From positions 86,001 to 150,000 of the forward strand of contig NZ_LR134365.1 of the NCBI RefSeq assembly GCF_900637305.1: a stretch of 64,000 bases of DNA. The letters are read 5' to 3'. Position 1 is the first letter of the stretch. Each line of letters begins with the position of its first letter. The position numbers were made by a program, and so were the translations under genes. Positions 51,497 to 59,853 of this stretch are shown here, in pieces. Below the pieces are notes generated by a model. The model was not told the origin of the DNA. It did not search any database and saw nothing but the letters and a program-made list of their open reading frames with translations. This stretch comes from Cardiobacterium hominis (GTDB lineage Bacteria; Pseudomonadota; Gammaproteobacteria; Cardiobacteriales; Cardiobacteriaceae).

Positions 51497-52759
51497 TTAT
51501 TTGACGTTCTTCATCGACTGGAAGAATTCTTCGTTGGTCTTGGTGTTTTTCAGGCGTTCCAGCAGGAATTCGCTCGCTTGCAGTTCGTCCATCGGGTGCA
51601 GGATTTTGCGCAGTATCCAGGTTTTTTGCAGGACGTCGGGGTCAATCATCAGTTCTTCGCGGCGTGTGCCGGAGGGGTTGATGTCGATTGCCGGGAAGAT
51701 GCGTTTTTCAGCGATGCGGCGGTTCAGGTGCACTTCCATGTTGCCCGTGCCTTTGAATTCTTCGTAGATGACTTCGTCCATTTTCGAGCCGGTATCAATC
51801 AGGGCGGTGGCGATTATGGTGAGCGAGCCGGCTTCTTCGGTGTTGCGTGCCGCGCCGAAGAAGCGTTTGGGGCGTTGCAGGGCGCTGGCATCCACGCCAC
51901 CGCTCAGGATTTTGCTGGAGGCGGGGGTGATGGTGTTGTAGGCGCGGGCGAGACGGGTGATGGAGTCGCAGAGGATGATGACGTCTTTTTTGTGCTCGAC
52001 CAGTCGTTTGGCTTTTTCGATGACCATTTCCGCGACTTGCACGTGGCGCTGCGCCGGTTCGTCAAAGGTGGAGGAGATGACTTCGCCTCTGACGCTTCTT
52101 TGCATTTCGGTGACTTCTTCCGGGCGCTCGTCAATGAGCAGCACGATGAGGTAGCACTCGGGGTGGTTTTGGCTGATGGATTGGGCGATGTTTTGTAGCA
52201 TCACGGTTTTGCCCGCTTTTGGCGGCGAGACGATGAGGCCGCGCTGGCCTTTGCCGATGGGCGCGATGAGGTCAATCATGCGCGGGGTGATGTCTTCGCT
52301 GCTGCCGTTGCCCAGTTCGAGTTTGAGCATTTCGTCGGCGTGCAGCGGGGTCAGGTTTTCAAAGGGGATTTTGTGCCGCGCCGCGCCGCGTTCGTCGTAG
52401 TTGATGGTGTCGATTTTGGTGAGCGCGAAGTAGCGTTCGTTTTCTTTCGGCGGGCGGATTTTGCCGGTGATGGTGTCGCCGGTGCGCAGGTTGCAGCGGC
52501 GGATGAGGCCGGGGGCGACGTAGATGTCGTCAGGGTTCGCTTGGTAGGAGTTCACTTCGGCGCGCAGGAAGCCGTAGCCGTCCTGGAGGAGTTCGAGCGT
52601 GCCGTCGCCGCTGATTTCTTCGCCGCCTTTGGCGTGGGCTTTGAGGATGCTGAAGATGAGATCTTGTTTGCGTTTGCGGGAGATGTCGTCGAGTCCCATG
52701 GATTCGGCGAGTTCGAGGATTTCCTGGGAGCTTTTTTGTTTTAGTTCGCTGAGGTTCAT
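51497..52759 (-). CDS. rho: Transcription termination factor Rho
   Basis: The 420-residue hexameric helicase ends transcription. It starts [20 protein letters not shown]. The N-terminal RNA-binding cold-shock part has [21 protein letters not shown], the Walker A motif is [15 protein letters not shown] near residue 178, and the Q-loop/R-loop includes [13 protein letters not shown]. The length matches E. coli (419). It is next to trxA, the usual gammaproteobacterial order trxA-rho. Confidence 0.97.
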   Translation of the reverse strand: MNLSELKQKSSQEILELAESMGLDDISRKRKQDLIFSILKAHAKGGEEISGDGTLELLQDGYGFLRAEVNSYQANPDDIYVAPGLIRRCNLRTGDTITGKIRPPKENERYFALTKIDTINYDERGAARHKIPFENLTPLHADEMLKLELGNGSSEDITPRMIDLIAPIGKGQRGLIVSPPKAGKTVMLQNIAQSISQNHPECYLIVLLIDERPEEVTEMQRSVRGEVISSTFDEPAQRHVQVAEMVIEKAKRLVEHKKDVIILCDSITRLARAYNTITPASSKILSGGVDASALQRPKRFFGAARNTEEAGSLTIIATALIDTGSKMDEVIYEEFKGTGNMEVHLNRRIAEKRIFPAIDINPSGTRREELMIDPDVLQKTWILRKILHPMDELQASEFLLERLKNTKTNEEFFQSMKNVK

Positions 52760-52787
52760 ACGTGTTGGATGCAGACGGGATATGCGA

Positions 52788-52808
52788 GCCCCCGCGGGAT
52801 GCGGGGGC
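52788..52808 (-). promoter_or_regulatory. Hairpin between trxA and rho
   Basis: Perfect 8-bp stem GCCCCCGC / GCGGGGGC with a 5-base loop, lying between the trxA stop and the rho start. There is no U-run, so it would act as an attenuation or mRNA-processing hairpin rather than a full terminator. Confidence 0.55.
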
Positions 52809-52816
52809 AGATGGGT

Positions 52817-53140
52817 TTAGATGTGTGATTGGACGAAGTTCAGCAAGTCCTGTTTGCTGGCCAGGCCAATGTGGTTGTCCACCAGTTCGCCGTTTTTGAA
52901 CAAGAGCAGCGTCGGGATGGAGCGGATGCCGTATTGGGCGGCAAGGTCGTTGTTGGCATCTACGTCAACTTTGACGATTTTCAGCTTGCCTTCGGTTTCG
53001 GCGGCAAGCGCTTCCAGTTCGGGGGCGATGGCCTTGCACGGACCGCACCAGGTCGCCCAGAAATCGACAAGCACGGGAACGGCAGAGGCGATAACTTCGG
53101 CGTGAAAGTTGGCCTCGCCAACGGCGATGGGTTTACTCAT
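52817..53140 (-). CDS. trxA: Thioredoxin 1
   Basis: The 107-residue redox protein has the active site FWATWCGPCKAIAPELEALA (WCGPCK) near residue 31 and the conserved cis-Pro context SIPTLLLFKNGE near 74. Length matches E. coli (109). It supplies electrons to Bcp-type peroxiredoxins such as the one at 24004. It precedes rho. Confidence 0.97.
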   Translation of the reverse strand: MSKPIAVGEANFHAEVIASAVPVLVDFWATWCGPCKAIAPELEALAAETEGKLKIVKVDVDANNDLAAQYGIRSIPTLLLFKNGELVDNHIGLASKQDLLNFVQSHI

Positions 53141-53339
53141 GTATTTCTCCAGTTTGGATATGCACGAACGGCGAATCGGCTGCGATGTTGCATCGCGGCA
53201 GTTTGGAAGGATGAGGGGATTCGGTTCGGCGGGTATAGAAGAACCGCGCGAGCGCGCGGCGGGAAAGCGGCGCGCAGTATAGCCGCTTCGCCGCTTATTT
53301 CCTACTGTCTTGCTTAAATTCCGGCGATAAAAAATTTTT

Positions 53340-54005
53340 TTATCTGCCCGCGCCGTAGCGACGGCGGTATTCCTGCATCGCCGGCAGGTGCACGGCGAGG
53401 GTCGTGTCGTCGCCGATGAACTGCAAAAGGTCGTCGAGGGTGACGACGGCGGCGGTGGTTAATTGCTCGGTTTGCGCCAAGCGGGCGAGCGCGGTGTCGC
53501 CGCCATCAACGGTTTCCTGGCGGTCGAGCGCGACCACGACCGCAACCGGCGCAGCGTCAGCCGCGCGCAGCACAGCAAGCGATTCGCGGATGGCGGTTCC
53601 GGCGGTCAGCACGTCATCCAAAATCAGCACGCGCTTGCCCGTAAGCGGCGCGCCGACCAGTGTGCCGCCCTCGCCGTGGTCTTTCGCTTCCTTGCGGTTG
53701 AACGTCCACGGCAACGACAGGCCGTGTTCGGCGTGCAGTATGACTGCCACCGCCGCTACCAGCGGGATGCCTTTGTAAGCGGGGCCGTAGAGCGCGTCAA
53801 AATGGATGCCTGCTTCGCGCAGACGCAGGACGGTTGCCGCATAGGCGCGCGCCATCACCGTCAGCGCCTCGCCGCTGGCAAAGGCGCCCGCGTTGAAGAA
53901 ATACGGGCTTTGCCGCCCTGATTTCAGCGTGAAATCACCAAACTTCAGCGCCGCAACCGCAAGCGCCGCGCGCAAAAAATCTTTCTGATAGGCTGCCAGC
54001 ATCAT
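53340..54005 (-). CDS. pyrE: Orotate phosphoribosyltransferase
   Basis: The 221-residue enzyme makes OMP from orotate and PRPP. The type I PRTase motif VLILDDVLTAGTAIRESLAV is near residue 125, and FTLKSGRQSPYFFN is near 30. The segment YGPAYKGIPL near 80 is the PRPP-loop region typical of PyrE. It has a good ATG and a clean end. The 107-bp element lies just upstream. Confidence 0.95.
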   Translation of the reverse strand: MMLAAYQKDFLRAALAVAALKFGDFTLKSGRQSPYFFNAGAFASGEALTVMARAYAATVLRLREAGIHFDALYGPAYKGIPLVAAVAVILHAEHGLSLPWTFNRKEAKDHGEGGTLVGAPLTGKRVLILDDVLTAGTAIRESLAVLRAADAAPVAVVVALDRQETVDGGDTALARLAQTEQLTTAAVVTLDDLLQFIGDDTTLAVHLPAMQEYRRRYGAGR

Positions 54006-54037
54006 TCACCTCAAAAAACAGTTTCAAAATCATCATG

Positions 54038-54144
54038 TATAGCGATACACCGAAAGCCTCAGACAAGGCGCGTCGCTGAAGACAGTACGCGGTTGTACGG
54101 CGAAGCGACGCAACACCGTATGAGGCTTTCGGGGGATTGCTATA
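54038..54144. mobile_element. 107-bp MITE-like element, copy B
   Basis: It begins TATAGCGATACACCGAAAGC and ends GGGATTGCTATA; the termini are inverted repeats of about 22/27. Its 107 bp match the reverse complement of copy A at 12947. It lies in the pyrE leader. Confidence 0.82.
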
Positions 54145-54157
54145 AGCCAACGGATGC

Positions 54158-54187
54158 AAAAACCCGCCCGTAAACCTTCGGGCGGGC
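54158..54187 (-). terminator. Terminator after the Slam-type lipoprotein gene
   Basis: Minus-strand stem CCCGCCCG / CGGGCGGG with an 8-base loop and T5, 13 bp beyond the lipoprotein stop. Confidence 0.88.
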
Positions 54188-54200
54188 TGCCAAAGGCGGG

Positions 54201-55034
54201 TTACAGTCTGCGCGCGCCGAACGAACCCATCACCGGTGTGGGTTCATCAATGCCCGGAATATCGGTGGCGGTGCCTTTGAAGATGCCGCCCACCTGTTCA
54301 GCCTGCGGGCCGTAGAAATGTCCCTGCATTTCCACGCCGTCTTTGCTGCCGCTGAACGCATTGCCGTTGATTTTGCCGCCCAGCCCGATGGGATTGACGC
54401 GGCTGTCGCCATAGACTTCACCGTCAATGGTTTTTTCGTCGAAATTCACATGGAACGAGGAGAGACCGGTGCGGAATTCTGGGTTGGTGCCCATCGCGAA
54501 GGTGCTGAGGCCGATGTAGTAAGTATCGCCGGAAGTGGGCATCTTGTCGGTGGGGGTCGGGTCGCCGAGGGCGAACACATAATGCTGTTTGCCGTTGCCC
54601 GCGCCGCCAAATTCCGTATGGAAGCCGAAGCGGACATAGCTCATGATGTTGCGGCCGTTGGTAATCGTGCGGGTTTTGCCGTCATCGGATGTTGTCCCGA
54701 AATTCTGATCCTCAAACTCCGGACGGGCAACGGTAATATTGTGGCCGTTAATGGAAATGACCGAATCGCGGTCGCCGCTGACGCCGATGGGGCGGGCGGT
54801 CGTCAAATCGTTCTGGTCAGCGAAAAAAGCGGCGCCCGCAGCAGCGGTCGTTTGCTTGCCCGTATTCGCCGGTTGGCTTGGCTGATTCACATTGCCAGAT
54901 GAATTTGCCTGGTTCGGGACACTGGAAGTCGCCTTGGGATCCACCGGTTGCGTATCGTCATCGCCGCCACCCCCGCATGCAGAAAGGGTGAGTGCCGCGG
55001 CAGAAACGAAAACCGTCAGTATGGATTTCTTCAT
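54201..55034 (-). CDS. Slam-type surface lipoprotein, TbpB-like barrel
   Basis: The 277-residue lipoprotein has a signal peptide with the lipobox LSAC and then GGGG, followed by a low-complexity Ser/Asn/Gln/Pro linker (residues 20-65). The C-terminal domain has barrel strands ending QVGGIFKGTATDI and VMGSFGARR, the C-terminal pattern of transferrin-binding-protein-like and Slam-dependent lipoproteins. These are moved to the outer face of the outer membrane and often bind host ligands. No Slam gene is in the window. The ligand is unknown. Confidence 0.8.
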   Translation of the reverse strand: MKKSILTVFVSAAALTLSACGGGGDDDTQPVDPKATSSVPNQANSSGNVNQPSQPANTGKQTTAAAGAAFFADQNDLTTARPIGVSGDRDSVISINGHNITVARPEFEDQNFGTTSDDGKTRTITNGRNIMSYVRFGFHTEFGGAGNGKQHYVFALGDPTPTDKMPTSGDTYYIGLSTFAMGTNPEFRTGLSSFHVNFDEKTIDGEVYGDSRVNPIGLGGKINGNAFSGSKDGVEMQGHFYGPQAEQVGGIFKGTATDIPGIDEPTPVMGSFGARRL

Positions 55035-55052
55035 AAAACATTCCTTTAATTA

Positions 55053-55080
55053 AACAAAAAACGCCCTTGCGGGCGCGGGC
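55053..55080 (-). promoter_or_regulatory. Hairpin with T-run in the leader of the Slam-type lipoprotein gene
   Basis: On the minus strand the stem CGCCC / GGGCG with loop GCAA is followed by T6 and lies about 20 bp before the ATG. No gene upstream on this strand needs a terminator, as the next gene is the plus-strand xthA. So it may be a leader attenuator. Weak 5-bp stem. Confidence 0.4.
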
Positions 55081-55166
55081 AATTTTAACGGACTTTATCG
55101 CCCACGGCATCGGCAATTACGCCTCTTGATATACTGCGCGCCCCACGCATCCCAGGATTAGAAAAC

Positions 55167-55943
55167 ATGTTCAAAATCATCACATTCAACGCCAACGGCA
55201 TCCGTGCCGCCGCGCGCAAGGGCTTCTTCCAATGGCTCAACGCGCAAGACGCCGACGCTGTCTGTATCCAGGAAACCAAGGCGCAACTGCCGCAACTGGA
55301 AGGCGACGCCACCTATTTTCCCTTTGCCCACAACCACTATCACGACGCGGAAAAGAAGGGCTACAGCGGCGTCGCCTTGTACCTGAAACACCCGCCGCAG
55401 GCGGTGCAGCACGGCATCGGCTGGGCGGAAATCGACAGCGAAGGCCGCTATCTGGAGGCGCGCTACCCCGGTTTTTCGCTCATCAGCCTTTATATGCACA
55501 GCGGCACCAGCGGCGAGGAGCGTCAAGCCAAAAAAGAAGCCTTTATGGCGAAACTGGCGCCGTGGCTGAACGCGCGGGCAGCGGCGGGCGAGCGCCTCAT
55601 CCTCTGCGGCGACATCAACATCGCCCACACCGAAAAAGACCTGAAAAACTGGAAGGGCAACCTGAAAAACAGCGGCTTCCTCCCGCAAGAGCGCGCGTGG
55701 CTGACCGATTTGTTCGCCGGCGAATTCCGCGACGCCTTCCGCCTCGTCCATCCCGACGCCGAGCAATACACCTGGTGGAGCCAACGCGGCAACGCGCGCG
55801 CCAATAACGTCGGTTGGCGCATTGACTACCACATCATCAGCCAAAATCTCGCTGGACAGGTGGAAAGCGCCAGCGTTTACACCGATGAAAACTTCTCCGA
55901 CCACGCACCGCTCATCCTGACTTATCGCGGCTTGGAATATTGA
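55167..55943 (+). CDS. xthA: Exodeoxyribonuclease III
   Basis: The 258-residue base-excision repair enzyme cuts at abasic sites. Motifs: FNANGIRAAARKGFFQWL, CIQETKAQ (Glu metal ligand), YMHSGTSGEERQAKK, CGDINIAHTEKDLKNW (Asp/Asn), and SDHAPLILTY at the end (Asp-His). It is the short, ExoIII-type form (E. coli 268). Confidence 0.96.
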   Translation: MFKIITFNANGIRAAARKGFFQWLNAQDADAVCIQETKAQLPQLEGDATYFPFAHNHYHDAEKKGYSGVALYLKHPPQAVQHGIGWAEIDSEGRYLEARYPGFSLISLYMHSGTSGEERQAKKEAFMAKLAPWLNARAAAGERLILCGDINIAHTEKDLKNWKGNLKNSGFLPQERAWLTDLFAGEFRDAFRLVHPDAEQYTWWSQRGNARANNVGWRIDYHIISQNLAGQVESASVYTDENFSDHAPLILTYRGLEY

Positions 55944-56026
55944 AGAAACGCACGCACGCGGTACGGCGACTTTCCATACCCGTACCACGTCGCGCTAAAT
56001 CAAATGCTATCGCGGTGACAAACCGC

Positions 56027-56047
56027 CTCATAACCCGCGGTTATGAG
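56027..56047 (+). promoter_or_regulatory. First hairpin in the leader of the amino-acid ABC operon
   Basis: A 9-bp perfect stem CTCATAACC / GGTTATGAG closed by CGC. Together with the terminator hairpin at 56078-56108 it makes a structured leader before the permease genes. Confidence 0.6.
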
Positions 56048-56077
56048 CGCATCGCGAAAAGTGATTTTTCCCGCACG

Positions 56078-56108
56078 GGAGCGCCCACGATAATGGCGCT
56101 CCTTTTTT
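56078..56108 (+). promoter_or_regulatory. Terminator hairpin 14 bp upstream of the ABC permease start
   Basis: An 8-bp stem GGAGCGCC / GGCGCTCC with a 9-base loop, followed by T6. The next start codon is at 56122, so no promoter fits after the T-run. It acts either as the xthA terminator with the importer transcribed by read-through or, more likely, as an attenuator in the importer leader. Confidence 0.7.
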
Positions 56109-56121
56109 CTGGCTGACGCAC

Positions 56122-56781
56122 ATGGATTTTTCCTATCTTCGCGAGGTGTTGCCGCAGTACGTGGCGGCAACGTGGCAAACGCTCCAGCTTTCGCTGTGGG
56201 GTGTGGCGCTGTCGCTCGTTTTCGGTTTGCTGGTTTGTATCGCGGTGGTGTACCGCCTGCCGTTTTTTGCGCCTGTCTGCCGCGCTTATATTGAGTTGTC
56301 GCGCAATACACCGTTGCTGGTGCAGTTGTTTTTCTTGTATTACGGCCTGCCGAAGTTCGGCATTCGCTTGTCCGGCTTTGCCTGCGGCGTGATTGGTCTC
56401 ACTTTTCTCGGCGCGGCGTATATGGCAGAAGCCTTCCGTGGCGGCATCGCCGCGGTAAGCCGGGTGCAGGGCGAGGCGGCGCTGGCCGTCGGCCTGACGC
56501 CCGCGCAGGCGTTTCTTTATGTGATTTTTCCGCAGTCGCTCGCCGCCTCCATTCCGGCGCTGGTCGCCAATACGCTGTTTTTAATCAAGGAAACGTCCGT
56601 GGTTGGCGTGCTGGCGGTGGTGGAGCTGCTCAATGTCAGCAAGGAGTTGATTGGCCTGGATTACAAGACCAACGAGGCGCTATTTTTGCTGGTGCTTGGC
56701 TATGCCAGCATTTTACTGCCGGTGATTGTCGCCGCGCCGTGGCTGGAGCGACGGGTACGGAGGGCGGCCTATGGGCGCTGA
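56122..56781 (+). CDS. Polar amino-acid ABC transporter permease 1
   Basis: The 219-residue inner-membrane permease of the HisMQ-type shows SLVFGLLVCIAVV, then the EAA loop EAALAVGLTPAQAFLYVIFPQ near residues 118-138. It lies in a four-gene operon with a second permease, an ATPase and a substrate-binding protein. The start ATG 56122 has a poor ribosome site (CTGGCTGACGCAC) and the segment before it contains a terminator hairpin. The substrate is probably cystine or cysteine because of the binding protein downstream. Confidence 0.88.
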   Translation: MDFSYLREVLPQYVAATWQTLQLSLWGVALSLVFGLLVCIAVVYRLPFFAPVCRAYIELSRNTPLLVQLFFLYYGLPKFGIRLSGFACGVIGLTFLGAAYMAEAFRGGIAAVSRVQGEAALAVGLTPAQAFLYVIFPQSLAASIPALVANTLFLIKETSVVGVLAVVELLNVSKELIGLDYKTNEALFLLVLGYASILLPVIVAAPWLERRVRRAAYGR

Positions 56782-57418
56782 TTTTCCCTGGCTCGCCTAC
56801 GGCTGGCGGCTGTTGCAAGGCGCGGGCGTTACGCTCGCCATTTCGCTGGCCGCGATGCTGGTTTCGCTCGCCGGCGGCGTCTTGCTCGGCGTGCTGATGA
56901 CCCTGCCAAACCGCTTTTTGCGCTTCCTCTGCCGTGCGTATCTGGAGTTCATTCGCTTCATGCCGGTGCTGGTGCTGCTCTATATTTTTTATTTCGGCCT
57001 CGCCGCCTGGTTTGGCTGGCATTGGCAGGCGTATAGCGTCTGCATTTTGGTGTTCAGCCTGTGGGGCATCGCCGAGATGGGTGATTTGGTGCGCGGCGCG
57101 CTGGTTTCCATCGACCCGCACCAGCGCGAGACGGCGCTTGCCATCGGCCTTAGCCCGGCGCAGGTGTTTCGCTATGTGTTGCTGCCGCAGAGTGTGCGCC
57201 GCGTCCTGCCCGGCGTGGTCAATCTGCTGACGCGGATGATTAAGACCACCGCGCTGGCGGCGCTCATCGGCGTGGTGGATGTGGTCAAGGTGGCGCAGCA
57301 GGTGATTGAGCTGCACCCCTGGGCGTCTTACTGGATTTACGGGATTTTGTTCATGCTTTATTTCTTGCTGTGTTACCCGCTGTCGCTGCTTGCCGCGCGC
57401 CTGGAGCGGACGCCATGA
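56771..57418 (+). CDS. Polar amino-acid ABC transporter permease 2
   Basis: The 215-residue partner permease starts MGADFPWLAYGWRLLQGAGVT and has the EAA loop RETALAIGLSPAQVFRYVLLPQ near residues 119-140. The start at 56771 lies inside the first permease gene, and the stop overlaps the ATPase start at 57415 (ATGA), so all are coupled. Confidence 0.88.
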   Translation: MGADFPWLAYGWRLLQGAGVTLAISLAAMLVSLAGGVLLGVLMTLPNRFLRFLCRAYLEFIRFMPVLVLLYIFYFGLAAWFGWHWQAYSVCILVFSLWGIAEMGDLVRGALVSIDPHQRETALAIGLSPAQVFRYVLLPQSVRRVLPGVVNLLTRMIKTTALAALIGVVDVVKVAQQVIELHPWASYWIYGILFMLYFLLCYPLSLLAARLERTP

Positions 57419-58161
57419 GCGCGCTTTTGACCCTCGCCCATATCGACAAGTTCTACGGCGCAACGCACGCCCTGCGCGGCATCAACCTCGAAGTGCAAAG
57501 CGGCGAAGTGGTGGTGCTGCTCGGCCCGTCCGGCTGCGGCAAAAGTACGCTGCTGCGCTGCATTAACGGTCTGGAACCCATCCAGGGCGGCACGATTGCC
57601 CTGCAAGGTCATGGCGTGCTGGGGCAGGACATCAGCTGGCACGCAGCAAGGCAGCACATCGGCATGGTTTTCCAAAGCTATGAGCTGTTTAACCATTTGA
57701 GCGTCATCGACAACATCCTCCTCGGCCCGTTAAAAGCGCAAAAACGCGCGCGCGCCGAAGTGGAAGCGCAGGCCGACCGCCTCCTGCAACGCATCGGCCT
57801 CTACGAGCGCAAAAACGCCTGGCCGCGCGAACTCTCCGGCGGGCAAAAGCAGCGCATCGCCATCGTCCGCGCCCTTTGCCTTAACCCGAACCTGCTCTTG
57901 CTTGACGAAATCACCGCCGCGCTTGACCCGGAAATGGTGCGCGAAGTGCTGGACGTGGTGCTGGAGCTCGCCGCCGACGGCATGACCATGCTCATCGTTA
58001 CCCACGAAATGGGCTTTGCGCGCAAAGTCGCTGACCGCATCCTCTTTATGGACCACGGCGAAATCATCGAAGAAAGCGCGCCGGAATCCTTCTTCACCGC
58101 ACCCGCCAGCGCGCGGGCGCAGGCTTTTCTCAACCTCATGCACTACCAGGAGTACACATGA
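57415..58161 (+). CDS. Polar amino-acid ABC transporter ATP-binding protein
   Basis: The 248-residue ATPase has Walker A GPSGCGKSTLLRCINGLE near residue 35, Q-loop MVFQSYELFNHL, signature LSGGQKQRIAIVRAL near 140, Walker B LLLDEITAALDPEMV and H-loop IVTHEMGFARKVADR. This is the GlnQ/HisP type. It overlaps the binding-protein gene by 4 bp. Confidence 0.92.
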   Translation: MSALLTLAHIDKFYGATHALRGINLEVQSGEVVVLLGPSGCGKSTLLRCINGLEPIQGGTIALQGHGVLGQDISWHAARQHIGMVFQSYELFNHLSVIDNILLGPLKAQKRARAEVEAQADRLLQRIGLYERKNAWPRELSGGQKQRIAIVRALCLNPNLLLLDEITAALDPEMVREVLDVVLELAADGMTMLIVTHEMGFARKVADRILFMDHGEIIEESAPESFFTAPASARAQAFLNLMHYQEYT

Positions 58162-58964
58162 AAAAAACCGCCATCCTCGCCGCCCTGCTCGCGGCAAGCG
58201 CCATCCCCGCCTTCGCCGCCACCCCGGACGAACTCAAAGCCAAAGGCGAAGTGCGCATCGGCGTCTTCAGCGACAAGCCGCCCTTTGGCTATGTGGATGC
58301 CAACGGCGTCTCGCAGGGCTTTGACGTCGAAATCGGCCGCTACCTCACCAAACAACTGCTCGGCGACGAAGCCAAAGCCAAATTCGTGCTGGTAGAAGCA
58401 GCGAACCGCGTCGAATACCTGCGCTCCAACAAAGTGGACATCATCCTTGCCAACTTCACCGTTACCCCGGAGCGCGCCAAAGTAGTGGATTACGCCAAAC
58501 CGTATATGAAAGTCGCGCTCGGCGTCGTCTCGCCGGACAAAGCGCCCATCAAAAGCATCGACGAACTGAAAGACAAAACCCTGCTTTTGAACAAAGGCAC
58601 CACCGCCGACCGCTACTTCAGCAAAGAACACCGCGACATCAAAAGCCTGAAATACGACCAAAACACCGAAACCTTCAACGCCCTGCTTGATGGCCGTGGC
58701 GACGCGCTCGCCCACGACAACACCCTGCTGCTCGCCTGGGCGAAAGAGCATCCCGGCTACAGTGTCGGCATCACCCGCATCGGCGAAGACGATTTCATCG
58801 CGCCGGCGGTTGCCAAAGGCGACGACGCGCTGCACGCCTGGCTGGATGAACAAATCGACGCGATGAACCAAAACGGCGCGATGCAGGCGGCGTATGAAAA
58901 AACTCTGAAGCCCGTTTTCGGCGACGACGTTCCTGCAAAAGACATTCTGGTCGAGACAAAATAA
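58158..58964 (+). CDS. Periplasmic amino-acid binding protein, CjaA-like (cysteine type)
   Basis: The 268-residue solute-binding protein has a signal peptide ending AIPAFAATP. The mature part starts LKAKGEVRIGVFSDKPPFGY. NRVEYLRSNKVDIILANFTV and VDYAKPYMKVALGVV match the Campylobacter CjaA/cystine-binding type, known to bind cysteine, so cysteine or cystine is the likely ligand. It is the last gene of the importer operon and is followed by a terminator. There is no lipobox, so it is soluble in the periplasm. Confidence 0.87.
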   Translation: MKKTAILAALLAASAIPAFAATPDELKAKGEVRIGVFSDKPPFGYVDANGVSQGFDVEIGRYLTKQLLGDEAKAKFVLVEAANRVEYLRSNKVDIILANFTVTPERAKVVDYAKPYMKVALGVVSPDKAPIKSIDELKDKTLLLNKGTTADRYFSKEHRDIKSLKYDQNTETFNALLDGRGDALAHDNTLLLAWAKEHPGYSVGITRIGEDDFIAPAVAKGDDALHAWLDEQIDAMNQNGAMQAAYEKTLKPVFGDDVPAKDILVETK

Positions 58965-58980
58965 ACCGTTGCCTTTACGG

Positions 58981-59005
58981 CAAAAGCCCGCGATGCGGGC
59001 TTTTG
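58981..59005 (+). terminator. Terminator after the ABC importer operon
   Basis: Stem CAAAAGCCCGC / GCGGGCTTTTG with a 3-base loop, 17 bp beyond the binding-protein stop. Confidence 0.88.
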
Positions 59006-59146
59006 CTTTTTACCTCGAGAGCCATCTACATTTCGCTGAATAGCCAAACAAAGTACAACACGCCAAAATGCACTTCATAAAGCGTCGCAGGCAATACTTG
59101 CCCCTATGAAACGGAACAACTACGACTTTCTTAATTATGCCTTTAG

Positions 59147-59853
59147 TCATTCACAAAAATCTCTATCTCTAGGCTCAAATACATTCATTGACAATTCCAG
59201 CAAAAAATCATATTTGCCCATATTTGGGCTGTATTTACGAATGGTCGCCAACAACCTTTTTGTGACTTCGCGGCTACTATCAGAGCCAAAAAGCGGTTTA
59301 CTGGTGTTAAATATCGTCTTGCGAAAACAGCTGGTATCTGGACGCGGCACCCAAAGAAAATAAAGAAAGCAATTATATCCACCTCGGTGATTCGATCTGC
59401 ATACCTTTCCTGCATAGTTTATAGATTCCCAGAGAATAGTTTCTTCGCTCCCCGGCTTCATACCATAGTACCAATAATGCAATCCTTGTTGATCAAAGCG
59501 TATATAACTTCGCGTATATAACTTCTCAATTTTATATCCGAAATCCAATTTCTAATAGAATCCATGGAAACATGCAACATAATAGCGAACAACAGCATCA
59601 TGAAAAACATCATGATAATGACGGCATGCATGTCACCCGGTTCATTAAATGTCGCCAAAAACAGAGAGAGAAACAAGGCGATGACAATAGCGGCCAAAAT
59701 ACCCCCAAATATCAAAAAAATCAGACAATCCATCACAATGCCACTCGTGCCGAAATACCATTTCTCCTGAAAATCATCAGGTAATTGTGCCGCATCCAAA
59801 GTGAGAATTGGGCGGGCAGGTTTTATTTCAGCCACAATCTGCGAGGACAACAA
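59147..59853 (-). pseudogene. Small membrane protein with PH-like tail, frameshifted by a 14-bp tandem duplication
   Basis: The first part (start near 59853/59835) has two hydrophobic helices (FGGILAAIVIALFLSLFLA and HAVIIMMFFMMLLFAIML), then IKLRSYIR. A perfect 14-bp direct repeat at 59498-59511 and 59512-59525 then breaks the frame. Removing one copy joins it to the second part: LRSYIRFDQQGLHYWYYG, then ETILWESINYAG, a soluble beta-rich PH-like domain. The joined length is 693 nt, a multiple of three (230 residues). The neighbour upstream (59854) has the same architecture, so these are paralogs. The likely role is immunity for a toxin, but that is inference. Confidence 0.75.

Noticed and set aside
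59106..59363. An 85-residue plus-strand frame
   Set aside because: It is opposite to the PH-like domain, whose minus-strand reading gives a sensible protein related to its neighbour.
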